Source of the DNA: Caprella mutica
Lineage: Eukaryota; Arthropoda; Malacostraca; Amphipoda; Caprellidae
Direction: 5' to 3'
NCBI GenBank assembly: GCA_947561585.1
Contig: CANNZV010000119.1
Location: forward strand, 1-64,000
DNA length: 64,000 nt
The notes beneath the pieces were generated by a model. It saw only the letters and a program-made list of their open reading frames with translations. It did not search any database and was not told the DNA's origin. Shown in pieces: positions 1 through 11,600 of this stretch; positions within the stretch are counted from its first letter, which is position 1; every line of letters begins with the position of its first letter. A program made the position numbers and the translations under genes.

Positions 1-2695
1 TTACACTAGCAACCCCTTCTACCAGTGAAAATGTTACACTAGCAACCCCTTCTACCAGTGAAAATGTTACACTGGCAACCCCTTCTACCAGTGAAAATGT
101 TACACTAGCAACCCCTTCTACCAGTGAAAATGTTACACTAGCAACCCCTTCTACCAGTGAAAATGTTACACTAGCAACCCCTTCTACCAGTGAAAATGTT
201 ACACTAGCAACCCCTTCTACCAGTGAAAATGTTACACTGGCAACCCCTTCTACCAGTGAAAATGTTACACTGGCAACCCCTTCTACCAGTGAAAATGTTA
301 CACTAGCAACCCCTTCTACCAGTGAAAAATGTTACACTAGCAACCCCTTCTACCAGTGAAAATGTTACACTAGCAACCCCTTCTACCAGTGAAAATGTTA
401 CACTAGCAACCCCTTCTACCAGTGAAAATGTTACACTAGCAACCCCTTCTACCAGTGAAAATGTTACACTAGCAACCCCTTCTACCAGTGAAAATGTTAC
501 ACTAGCAACCCCTTCTACCAGTGAAAATGTTACACTAGCAACCCCTTCTACCAGTGAAAATGTTACACTGGCAACCCCTTCTACCAGTGAAAATGTTACA
601 CTGGCAACCCCTTCTACCAGTGAAAATGTTACACTAGCAACCCCTTCTACCAGTGAAAATGTTACACTAGCAACCCCTTCTACCAGTGAAAATGTTACAC
701 TGGCAACCCCTTCTACCAGTGAAAATGTTACACTAGCAACCCCTTCTACCAGTGAAAATGTTACACTAGCAACCCCTTCTACCAGTGAAAATGTTTCACT
801 AGCAACCCCTTCTACCAGTGAAAATGTTACACTAGCAACCCCTTCTACCAGTGAAAATGTTACACTAGCAACCCCTTCTACCAGTGAAAATGTTACACTA
901 GCAACCCCTTCTACCAGTGAAAATGTTACACTAGCAACCCCTTCTACCAGTGAAAATGTTACACTGGCAACCCCTTCTACCAGTGAAAATGTTACACTAG
1001 CAACCCCTTCTACCAGTGAAAATGTTACACTAGCAACCCCTTCTACCAGTGAAAATGTTACACTAGCAACCCCTTCTACCAGTGAAAATGTTACACTAGC
1101 AACCCCTTCTACCAGTGAAAATGTTACACTGGCAACCCCTTCTACCAGTGAAAATGTTACACTGGCAACCCCTTCTACCAGTGAAAATGTTACACTAGCA
1201 ACCCCTTCTACCAGTGAAAATGTTACACTAGCAACCCCTTCTACCAGTGAAAATGTTACACTAGCAACCCCTTCTACCAGTGAAAATGTTACACTAGCAA
1301 CCCCTTCTACCAGTGAAAATGTTACACTAGCAACCCCTTCTACCAGTGAAAATGTTACACTAGCAACCCCTTCTACCAGTGAAAATGTTACACTAGCAAC
1401 CCTTCTACCAGTGAAAATGTTACACTAGCAACCCCTTCTACCAGTGAAAATGTTACACTGGCAACCCCTTCTACCAGTGAAAATGTTACACTGGCAACCC
1501 CTTCTACCAGTGAAAATGTTACACTAGCAACCCCTTCTACCAGTGAAAATGTTACACTAGCAACCCCTTCTACCAGTGAAAATGTTACACTGGCAACCCC
1601 TTCTACCAGTGAAAATGTTACACTAGCAACCCCTTCTACCAGTGAAAATGTTACACTAGCAACCCCTTCTACCAGTGAAAATGTTTCACTAGCAACCCCT
1701 TCTACCAGTGAAAATGTTACACTAGCAACCCCTTCTACCAGTGAAAATGTTACACTAGCAACCCCTTCTACCAGTGAAAATGTTACACTAGCAACCCCTT
1801 CTACCAGTGAAAATGTTACACTAGCAACCCCTTCTACCAGTGAAAATGTTACACTGGCAACCCCTTCTACCAGTGAAAATGTTACACTGGCAACCCCTTC
1901 TACCAGTGAAAATGTTACACTAGCAACCCCTTCTACCAGTGAAAATGTTACACTAGCAACCCCTTCTACCAGTGAAAATGTTACACTGGCAACCCCTTCT
2001 ACCAGTGAAAATGTTACACTAGCAACCCCTTCTACCAGTGAAAATGTTACACTAGCAACCCCTTCTACCAGTGAAAATGTTACACTAGCAACCCCTTCTA
2101 CCAGTGAAAATGTTACACTAGCAACCCCTTCTACCAGTGAAAATGTTACACTAGCAACCCCTTCTACCAGTGAAAATGTTACACTAGCAACCCCTTCTAC
2201 CAGTGAAAATGTTACACTAGCAACCCCTTCTACCAGTGAAAATGTTTCACTAGCAACCCCTTCTACCAGTGAAAATGTTACACTAGCAACCCCTTCTACC
2301 AGTGAAAATGTTACACTAGCAACCCCTTCTACCAGTGAAAATGTTACACTAGCAACCCCTTCTACCAGTGAAAATGTTACACTAGCAACCCCTTCTACCA
2401 GTGAAAATGTTACACTGGCAACCCCTTCTACCAGTGAAAATGTTACACTGGCAACCCCTTCTACCAGTGAAAATGTTACACTAGCAACCCCTTCTACCAG
2501 TGAAAATGTTACACTAGCAACCCCTTCTACCAGTGAAAATGTTACACTGGCAACCCCTTCTACCAGTGAAAATGTTACACTAGCAACCCCTTCTACCAGT
2601 GAAAATGTTACACTAGCAACCCCTTCTACCAGTGAAAATGTTACACTAGCAACCCCTTCTACCAGTGAAAATGTAACACTAGCAACCCCTTCTAC
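1..2695. repeat. 33-bp minisatellite, about 82 copies, truncated by the window edge
   Basis: A near-perfect 33-bp unit is repeated head to tail from base 1 to the exon 8 boundary of AFG1L. On the minus strand each unit reads AACATTTTCACTG followed by GTAGAAGGGGTTGCTAGTGT. The first 13 bases equal the end of AFG1L exon 8 and the next 20 equal the start of its intron. Variants are few: TAG or TGG within the unit, a rare TTTCAC form, one 34-bp unit near 325 and one 32-bp unit near 1400. The variant pattern TGG,TGG,TAG,TAG,TGG recurs at about 569, 1459, 1852 and 2412, which points to higher-order duplication. Because 33 is a multiple of 3, long spurious ORFs run through it on both strands. Confidence 0.97.
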
Positions 2696-5600
2696 CAGTG
2701 AAAATGTTGATCGCTTGCGTCTCTTCCTCTCGCTCTTTGAGGCCCAAGTCATCCATTAGGGTGAGGTTTTCTTTGCTCCTCAATTCCGTGTTCCACTTTT
2801 GGAAGATTTCTCTGTGCGACACATCACAACTACATACGATGCGAACCTGCAACAGGAAGGAGTGTAAAGGCACTGATGTACCTACATGATTATACTAGTA
2901 ATTGATACCTAGAAAATGATATAGCTAATATTTGAAAGTGAGAGGATGAACCACATTTGCTAACTAGAATCTGCATCAAAAAGTACCAATGAAGATGAAC
3001 GTAGCTATTTGATACAATTTTGGTTACATTGTAAAGTTAAATGTAGTAGCTAGCTACAGACAATAGGTAAAGCCTCTTTAAAACTGATGACTAGGGTTGT
3101 GACAATATGCGTTTAAGATCATAGATCCTGGAAATATTATAGACGGAATGAATTAAAGACTATTTAATCGTTCTAAATCAGCAGCATATAGCTAGTACTC
3201 GATACCATTTCATTTCGTTTCGTCTATGATATTCTTAAGATCTATGATTTTATTTGCATATTGTCACAACCCTGCTGATGACAATTCAAGTAAATTTTGT
3301 ATCTGAAAGAGGCTAACATTAAAGCATAGTGGTAAGAGTCATCTATACGGAATTTAGCATATAGCTAAGTCTAATAAAGTATATGGAATGTAGGCTGTAG
3401 GTAATAACTTCTCACATACCTTATTGTCGTAGAGAGTATCGATGAGAGTGATGAACCTCCTAGCCTGCCCCTTCTTGTTCTCATTCAGTCTGGGGATGTC
3501 CCTTATTATGATAGTGTGGAAGAATTGACTCAGGTGAAGGTAGTCCATTGCAGCGAGGGGCTGCAATACAGTAGGAAAATTAGAATTTTATATAGGGCAA
3601 GTTCTTAATTATCGGTCAGTTTCACATTTTCGGACACGTAAGAAAAAACGATATAATAATAATTATTTTATTTTAATTGGTATCCATGATACTTGCAGGT
3701 ATCATGGATACCAATAAAAATAAAAATAGAATAATTATTATTATATCGTTTTTTCTTATGTGTCCGAAAATGTGGAACTGACCGATAATTAAGAACTTGT
3801 CCTAGGAGTCAAACCACTCCAACACACAGTACAGCAAGACCTCGTAGTAGACCAGAGTTACGTTCCAAGTTTGTTTGGTCTAGTAAGAAACTCACTTCAA
3901 CTGTTTCCTACTAGACCTAAATAGTTTTCTATAAAAGTAGAGCGGTGACTTCAAGATTTCGATAGCTCTATTTGCTTATGATAACTTTAATGCCAAATTA
4001 ATGGTGACTAACATACCAATTTTGAAGGGAAACACAATTTTTTGTTTCAATTAAAATGAATAAAATATTTTTTTCAATTAAAATATCATTTTATGAAATT
4101 ACAATAGTCCTCTCTGTATCTAGTTTTCTGTAACTTTTCACATCAATTAATTTATAGCACAGACTCTACCATTAAATCTGAAGTCAGTTCTGCCTTATGT
4201 TTTATCCTAAAAACAGCATAAAAAAATATAATACATCATTCAAATCAGAGATTTATCTTTAAAACAATATTGTAATTATTACTCCTTGTAATATTTACAC
4301 TAGAATAACTGTCAGGTGACAAAAATTGTGTTTTGTCTAGTACGAGGTTTTTCCAGTACAGTTTCAAAAATATCTTGGTCTAATAGGAGGTTTGTCTAAA
4401 GCGAGGTTTTGCTGTAGTAGAATTCAGACAACGATTCGGATAACTAACCTCGTGTAAGTAGCTACAGTAATTATATCTACATTCTATTATTTATAGAGTC
4501 TAAACCAATTTAAGAGTGGAAGGGTTCCGATAGAACGCATTTGGATAGAAGATTTTGTTTCTATAAAAATTTTGGAAAAATCATTTTCGATCATGTCCTA
4601 ACTAGCCCCACAATTTATTCTAATTCTAATAATTGGGTTGTGACTAAAATCATAGATCTGAAATTAATATAGACGGAGAGATTGAAACTGTAATGAATCG
4701 TTCTACACCAGCGGTACATAGTATTCGATACCATTTCATTAATTTCGTCTATGATGTTCTAAAGATCCATGATTATAAAAGCATATTGTCACAACCATAC
4801 TAGTAAATAATTTGGTAACATAATAGCTTTGAAAATGTAACAGCTCGAGGCACATTAATTGGGTAGATGCTGAAGTTTAACAACTGTTAATAAACAGTTT
4901 AAACCACAAAATCTTTCAAACCTAGCTAGCTAGAAAAAAATTAATTTCCAAAAAAAATTCACATTTTTCAAAATTTAATTTAACTACGAAAAGGATTCTC
5001 AATTAAAAAATATATATGCGTTAGCAACACTGTCCACAATAGCAATCTATTGAATAATTTAATAGCTAAGGCAAGATACGAATTATCGGTCAGTACTACA
5101 TCTTCGATCATAGCTATAAGAAAAAACAATATAAAAATTGTTATTAGATAGCACTGTGTAAAAATAACAATCTTTATATTGTTTTTTCTTATATGATCGA
5201 AGATGAAATACTGACCGATAATTCGTAACTTGCCCTAGGTAGTAGAATAGTAACCTGGTCACAGAGTTCATCGAAAGTGCAGTCTGCAACTTGACCACAT
5301 GTCTTCCTGATGGTCAGGTTACGCCCTCCGTAAGTGAAAGTCCTGGGCCTTACAGTGTCAGTCTCCGAGGCACTCAGTACCTAAAACATAAAACAAACAA
5401 AGGCAATTAAAATAAATATTGGTAAAGAACTATCATTAAAATACTCATTTTAAGTAACAAGTCGATTCAAGGTTTCATCAGCTACTTTCTGGAAAAGACA
5501 AAAGTTTCCCTAAGTAGAAAAGCTACTCAGTGAATACTCACTTATTAAGTTACTAAAACATCTAAATCACTAAGATGCAATTATTGAAAATAATAATTCA

Positions 5601-8600
5601 AATTTAAAAGATCTGCCCAGACAACATAAAATCCAGAGCTTAACTAATCCATATAAAACTAAAATAAAGTAAATAGCTCAAACACTTTTGTTATGAGATT
5701 GATTGATTAGTTGAGGGGTGGTTCATCTTGACGCTTCAGTATGTTCTATAACGCGTCGAACACTAGATTGGGGATAGGCCAGTTTCATAGTTCAGATGAC
5801 GTTATCATAGATTCCTATCTCTTGCAAATATCTGAATATCCGAGCAAAGTCAAAGGATTCATCCTGACGCTCAGCAAGCATCAGTCTCATAATTTCGTTA
5901 GGATTCTTGTTGAAGGATTCAGGAAATATTTGTAGTCTCAGGTCGGAGTGAGATGGACACTCCGAAAGTAGGTGCTTGATAGTCAGATGGACGATACAGT
6001 CCTCACAGTAGGGTTGATGCTGTTGCTCCATGAGATATTGGTGAGTTAGTCTTGTGTGTCCAATGCGTATTCTTGTGAGAATGATGGATTGTTTTCTATT
6101 GTTCAGCGGTTGCCATGGTATTGTCGTGTCTTTCAGCTGTCGTAGTTTGTTGTGATTCACTCCGAGCCACTGAGCTGCCCAGCGCTCTCTCACTGCGCCT
6201 CTAATGAGAGGATACCAGTCTCGGTATGGTAACTCTTCATTGCATGGTGGGACATCTTCTTCAGCTGCAGATGCAGCCAGCTTATCTGCTGCTTCATTAC
6301 CAAGGATTCCAACATGTGCTGGACTCCAGCAGAATGTGATGTTCTTGTTTCTATTTTTCAGTTTTATCAACAAGATTATAATTTTTCTGATGATAGGGTG
6401 AGTGGATTCAAAATGATCCGTAACCTGTATAGCACTAGTGGAGTCACAGTAAATTACAAACTTCTCATGTTCCATACTATTTGCTATCAGCAGACCACAG
6501 AACAGTCCACACAACTCCGCAGTGAATATAGAACTCTGGGTCATCAGCTTCATTTTCTTACATCCACCAAAGCTAGTAGCTGCACAGCCCACTCCAATGT
6601 CACTCTTAGAGCCGTCAGTGAAAATAGGAAACTCACCATTATGATGTTGATTCCGATGTTCGTTAAAATAGGATCGCATTACATGGTCAGAACAAGTACC
6701 CTTTCTAGGGTATTCATAGCAGTTACATATAGTATCTGGGCATAATTGCCAAACTGGTACATCTTTGTATACAAATGGTAAAGTTACAATGTTAAAGTCT
6801 ATATCGATTGTAGCTGACTTTATTTGGTCAGCAACAGTTACCATTTTACCAGGGTTATTGTTGATATAAGTAGTATGATTCTCAATAGTTTGGTATGCTG
6901 CTGAGGTAGGCAATTGAAGGGTCCTTGCATAGTACTGTAAAAGTAGTTGCTCTCTTCTAGTTTTAAGGGGAGGCTCTCCACTCTCAGCATACAAGCTAAG
7001 TACCGGCGACGATCTATAGGCTCCAGTACTCAGTCGAATAGCAGCATTATGGATGGGATCTAGCAATGCCAGAGTCCCATCAACTGCACCACCATAAATA
7101 AAACATCCGTAATCTAACTTTGATCTGATAATAGCTCTATAGAGCCTGAGCATTGTGGTTCTGTCAGATCCCCAGGATGTGTGAGAGATATGTTTCAGTA
7201 GTTCCAGTCTCTTGAAGCATTCGATCTTCGTAGTTTTTACATGATCTTTCCAGCTGAGCCTGTAATCAATTACCATTCCAAGATATTTTATATGTTCTCT
7301 ATTGGGTATTATGGTTTTGTTTAGCATCAACTTTAGTGGTTGTTGGAATCTTTTCTTGTGGTGAAAGTGAATGCAATTTGTCTTAGCTGCAGAGAACGTG
7401 AACCCGTGTGAGTCCGCCCAACTGCTGACCCTATTTATAGCGAATTGTAGTCGTCTCAGAGTACCAGGAACATAGTTCCCACTGCAATAAATGAGCAGGT
7501 CATCAACATAGAGTGAAGCACGAACATTGCTTGGTATACATTTGAGTATGTTGTTGATAGCCAGGGAAAAAAGGGTGCAACTTAGCACTCCTCCTTGTGG
7601 TACTCCCTGATCAAATCTGTGACAGGTAGAAATAGCATTGCCTATTTTCGTTCGGAAAAGTCTGTCAGATAGAAAACATCTAACATATTCAGGTAGTTTG
7701 CCCCTCAAGCCAATATCATACATATTTTGAAGAATTCCGTATCGCCATGTCGTGTCATATGCCTTTCTTAAATCAAAGGAGACGCATATGACACTATTCT
7801 TCTCATTCAGGGATTTGGCAACATCCGTTGTAAATCGATTCAATGCATCAATAGTAGAGTGCATCTTTCTAAATCCAAATTGTTCAGGTGGGAGATGATT
7901 ATTAGATTCAAGAAAGAATGTGAGTCTATTGTTAATTATTTTTTCCATCAACTTCCCTACACAGCTGGTGAGGGAAATTGGTCTGAAGTTTTCTTCTACT
8001 GTTGAGTCCTTGCCAGGTTTTGGAAATGAAAGCACAACGCTAGATTGCCACTGTAGTGGATATTGTCCAGTATCAAATATTTTATTGTAAATGGATATTA
8101 AGAATTGAAAGCATGATTCATGAGATCTCCTGATCATATTATATGTGATTTTATCTTCTCCTGCTGCAGTGTTTCCACAAGTTGCCAGCATTCTTCTCAA
8201 TTCTATTTGGGTGATAGGGCTATTATATGGTATATCTTCATTTGTTGAGAAATTAATTGGTGGCTCATGTGTCCTTCGATATCTCTGAAAATTTAAGTTG
8301 TATGAATTATTACTGCTTATAGCTTCATAATGGTTTGCCATAAGTTCAGCAATATCCATGTCATCAGTAATATGGTCACCATTCTTTATCAAATAAGAGG
8401 CCTTATGATTTTGATAGGATCCTCTTATTTTTCGTATTCTGGTCCATATCTTTTTCATTGGTGTGTTCATGTTGAGGCTGCTGACGTATTTTTGCCAGGA
8501 CGTTCTCTTTGCCTCGAATTTCACTCTCTTTGCAACTGCTCTCGCTCTGCAGTAAGCTATTTTATCAGAAACAATTAGTGACCGCTGATATTTTCTAAGA

Positions 8601-11600
8601 GCTTTTTTGCGCTGTCTGTTGGCCTGAGTACATTCCTCAGTCCACCAGGGCACTTTTCGTGGTTGAAGGCGTCCAGATGATCGAGGTATTGCTATGTCAG
8701 CAGCCAAGATTATATGTTTGCAGTACATAGTGACTAGCTCCTCTGTAGAATTATCATTAACGTAGCAATCGAGGTCATCGATGTAGGTTGCAAATGAGAA
8801 CTTTGACCAGTCTGCCTTGTGCTCCAAGTACCGCTCTTGAGGCACATGTACTTGTGGTTCAATTTCTTCTATTATTAAGGGGTAATGGTCACTTCCATAT
8901 AAGTCGTTCATTGTGGACCAGGAAAAATCTGTCACATTCGTTGCAGAGCAGAGGCTTAGGTCTATTGCAGAGCTTGAGCCCGTCTGCACGTGGAAGTGAG
9001 TAGCAATACCACTGTTTAATAGAGCTAGTGACGAGTTTAATAGTAGAGATTCAATTATTCGTGATCTAGCATCTTGCTGGGTGCATGTTTCATCCCATAG
9101 TTGGTGGCGACTATTGAAGTCCCCACATAATAATATGGGAACAGGCAGCTGGTCAATTATATTGGTGATATCATTGAGATGGATTAGTTTGTTTGGTGGT
9201 AGATAAATATTGCAAATGGTATATTGTCGTGCTAATCTAATTCTAAATGCTGTTGCCTGCAGGTTTGTTTGTAGTTGCAGATTCATGTGTGGAATATCTT
9301 TTCTGATTAGGGTGGCAAGACCATTACCAGGAACTGGTCTATTGAAGGAGCTATAGATGTTGTATCCAGCTGGCGGACGAGGAGTACAGTCACCAAGCAT
9401 GGTTTCCTGAAGTAGTGCGATTGCTGGATGCTTAAGGTTCAGTATGTGTCTGAGATCCTCATACTTCGAGCGATATCCCTGACAGTTCCATTGTAGGATT
9501 AAAAGCTTATGAATGTGGGTAGAAGTTTAGTAATAGAGAAGAGAACTTGTTTATGATAAGAGTGATCTCTTAATTATTATAGTGGTAATAGCTACCGTTA
9601 GTCTATTGATTGACTACGGTAAGCTTTATGATTATTTGATTTCTTTTTATCTTTGTTGGATTTTCTAGCTTGATTTAAGATGTTATTTTGTTGAGGAGAA
9701 TAGTTTATATTCTCTTTGAGAGAATTTCTCTTTTCCTCAAGAACCCTATCAGGTGGTTCAGTTATATCCATTTGATGAGGGTTGTCATCAGTTATGGATC
9801 GGGTTTGTTCAAATTTTGGATGTTTAGTTCGATGTTTCATCGATTTTGAGTTATTTTCGGCATTAGCTCGTTCTGGTGATATAGATGGAGATCTTTGAAG
9901 TCGTCGTTTCGTTGATGTCTTGGGCTCCTGTTGTTTAGTAGTATTAGTATTATTGTTGATATCAGCTGTCTGTTGTCTGTCTGCATCAACTGTCTGTTGA
10001 TGTCTGTCTGCATCAACTGTATGTTGATATCTACTTTTATCAACTGTCTGTTGATGTCTACTTTTATCAACTGTCTGTTGATGTCTATTTTTATCAACTG
10101 TCTGTTGATGTTTATCTGCATCAACTGTTTGTTGATGTCTATCTGTATCAGCTGTGTGTTGATGTCTATCTGGAGCTGGAGCTATTATTGGATTTGCAAC
10201 TATTGCAGAATAGGATCGTGTTGCACCGAGTGTAAGGTTTACTTTGGATCTTGCTTCTGCAAAGGTTAGGTGTTCTTTCGTCTTAATGGCTAGTATTTCT
10301 TTTTCAAGCAGGAATCTTTGGCAGTTTTTGGAAGTCACACTATGTGGTTCATGGCAGTGGATGCAGTTTACAGGTAATCGGCAGGTATCTGGTGTATGAT
10401 CCCCCTCCATGTCTCCACCACAGCGGATGCAAACAGGTAGGGGTTTACGGCACTTTGCTCCAGAATGCCCGTAACGGTGGCAGTTGAAGCATCTCCTTGG
10501 TAGAGGGATGTATAGGCGAACTCGTTCCACGAGTCCAGTTCTTATCAACAGTCTGTCTGGTGGGTTTGGGGTATTAAATGTCAAAATTAGGGTTGTCGTT
10601 GGCTCCGGGTGTGATGATTTGGGGCCCCGTATAATTCTACGGCATCCAATCACCCCACGATCTGAGAGGCCCTCCACAATATCTTCATCTTTATAGTCTT
10701 TAAGAAGAGAACATGTGATTACTCCTTGTGAAGAGTTATGATATTCGTGGGGTATGACTTTAACAGATTCACCACACAAGTTGGTCATAGTGAGTAACTT
10801 AGTTCCTTGTTCAGCGGTTCTCACCTCCACCGTCCACGATTTCAGTTGAAAATCCTCAGTAATTTTCTCACAAACACCAACATAGTGTTTGATTTCTTTA
10901 TCTACCTTGAACATATTTAACTTTGTCAAGTTAGCTTCTCCATTGGATTTGATGGAAAAGAATTGCACAAAATTTTTTCGGTCCGAATAGTTTTTCAAAA
11001 TTGTTGTTAGCTTGGTCTCTTGGTCTGGCAGATGAGCTGCTCGGTTTAGATTTGTCAATATTTCTATTGGTAGTTCTATCTACTTTTGGTATTGCACCAG
11101 TCGCATGTTTTGCAGAGGTAGCCTGGGCTCCACTAACCTCTGAGTCAGTTGCTAGATGACGACCCGTCTCCACCTGACCGATGCGAGACTTGCCGAGCGC
11201 GACACTGCAGCTGCTACCCTCAGGTGCTGCCACAGTCCCGTTAACGCTGTTGGCTTTATTTTCATTATTAGACTTATTCATGTTCACTAATGACCAATAG
11301 ATGTGGGGGTTTTTAGTGAGGTCTCCTTCCTCAGCTATTTTCCATAGCTAGTCCAGATCAGTGTCGTTCGTTATCTTCACTCGCTCAAATCCATCCGTAA
11401 ACCATCCAAGCCACCTCTTAGTCTGGAGCCTCAGGCAGAGCCAACCTAGCATGATTAGATCTACCTGAGGGTCGAGACCCCCAGCTAGTACAGCCTCTAC
11501 CATCATTGGCCCACACAAGCCCCCTCACCACGACAAGGTGGATGGCTTGAGGGGGTTTGTTATGAGAGAAATGCATCACAATCAAGAACAACAATCATAC

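Larger units (their letters stand above)
5699..11555 (-). mobile_element. Full-length non-LTR retrotransposon (I-superfamily-like LINE with RNase H)
   Basis: A 5.86-kb element in intron 5 of AFG1L, in the same orientation as the gene. It is bounded by an exact 12-bp target duplication, TTTGTTATGAGA on the plus strand, at 5687-5698 and 11556-11567. On its own strand it has a 5' untranslated region starting with a strong hairpin, an ORF1 with three CCHC knuckles, an ORF2 with endonuclease, reverse transcriptase and RNase H, and a short 3' tail of ATCA-type repeats instead of poly(A). The RNase H after the RT, the three knuckles and the non-poly(A) tail are typical of the I/Nimb/R1-related LINEs. 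The exact duplication and the open 3.7-kb ORF2 indicate a recent insertion. Confidence 0.95.

Noticed and set aside
1..2695. CRISPR-like array
   Set aside because: The repeats abut with no variable spacers and the DNA is eukaryotic; it is a minisatellite.
322..2752. Long ORFs of 368 and 454 codons with an 11-residue repeat ([22 protein letters not shown])
   Set aside because: They come from a 33-bp unit whose length is a multiple of 3. The minus frame is not the AFG1L frame, which stops just after NIFTGRRGC. No promoter, splice or domain evidence.
6204..9003. Plus-strand ORFs of 60-143 codons across the LINE
   Set aside because: Shadows of the antisense ORF2; no family motif.
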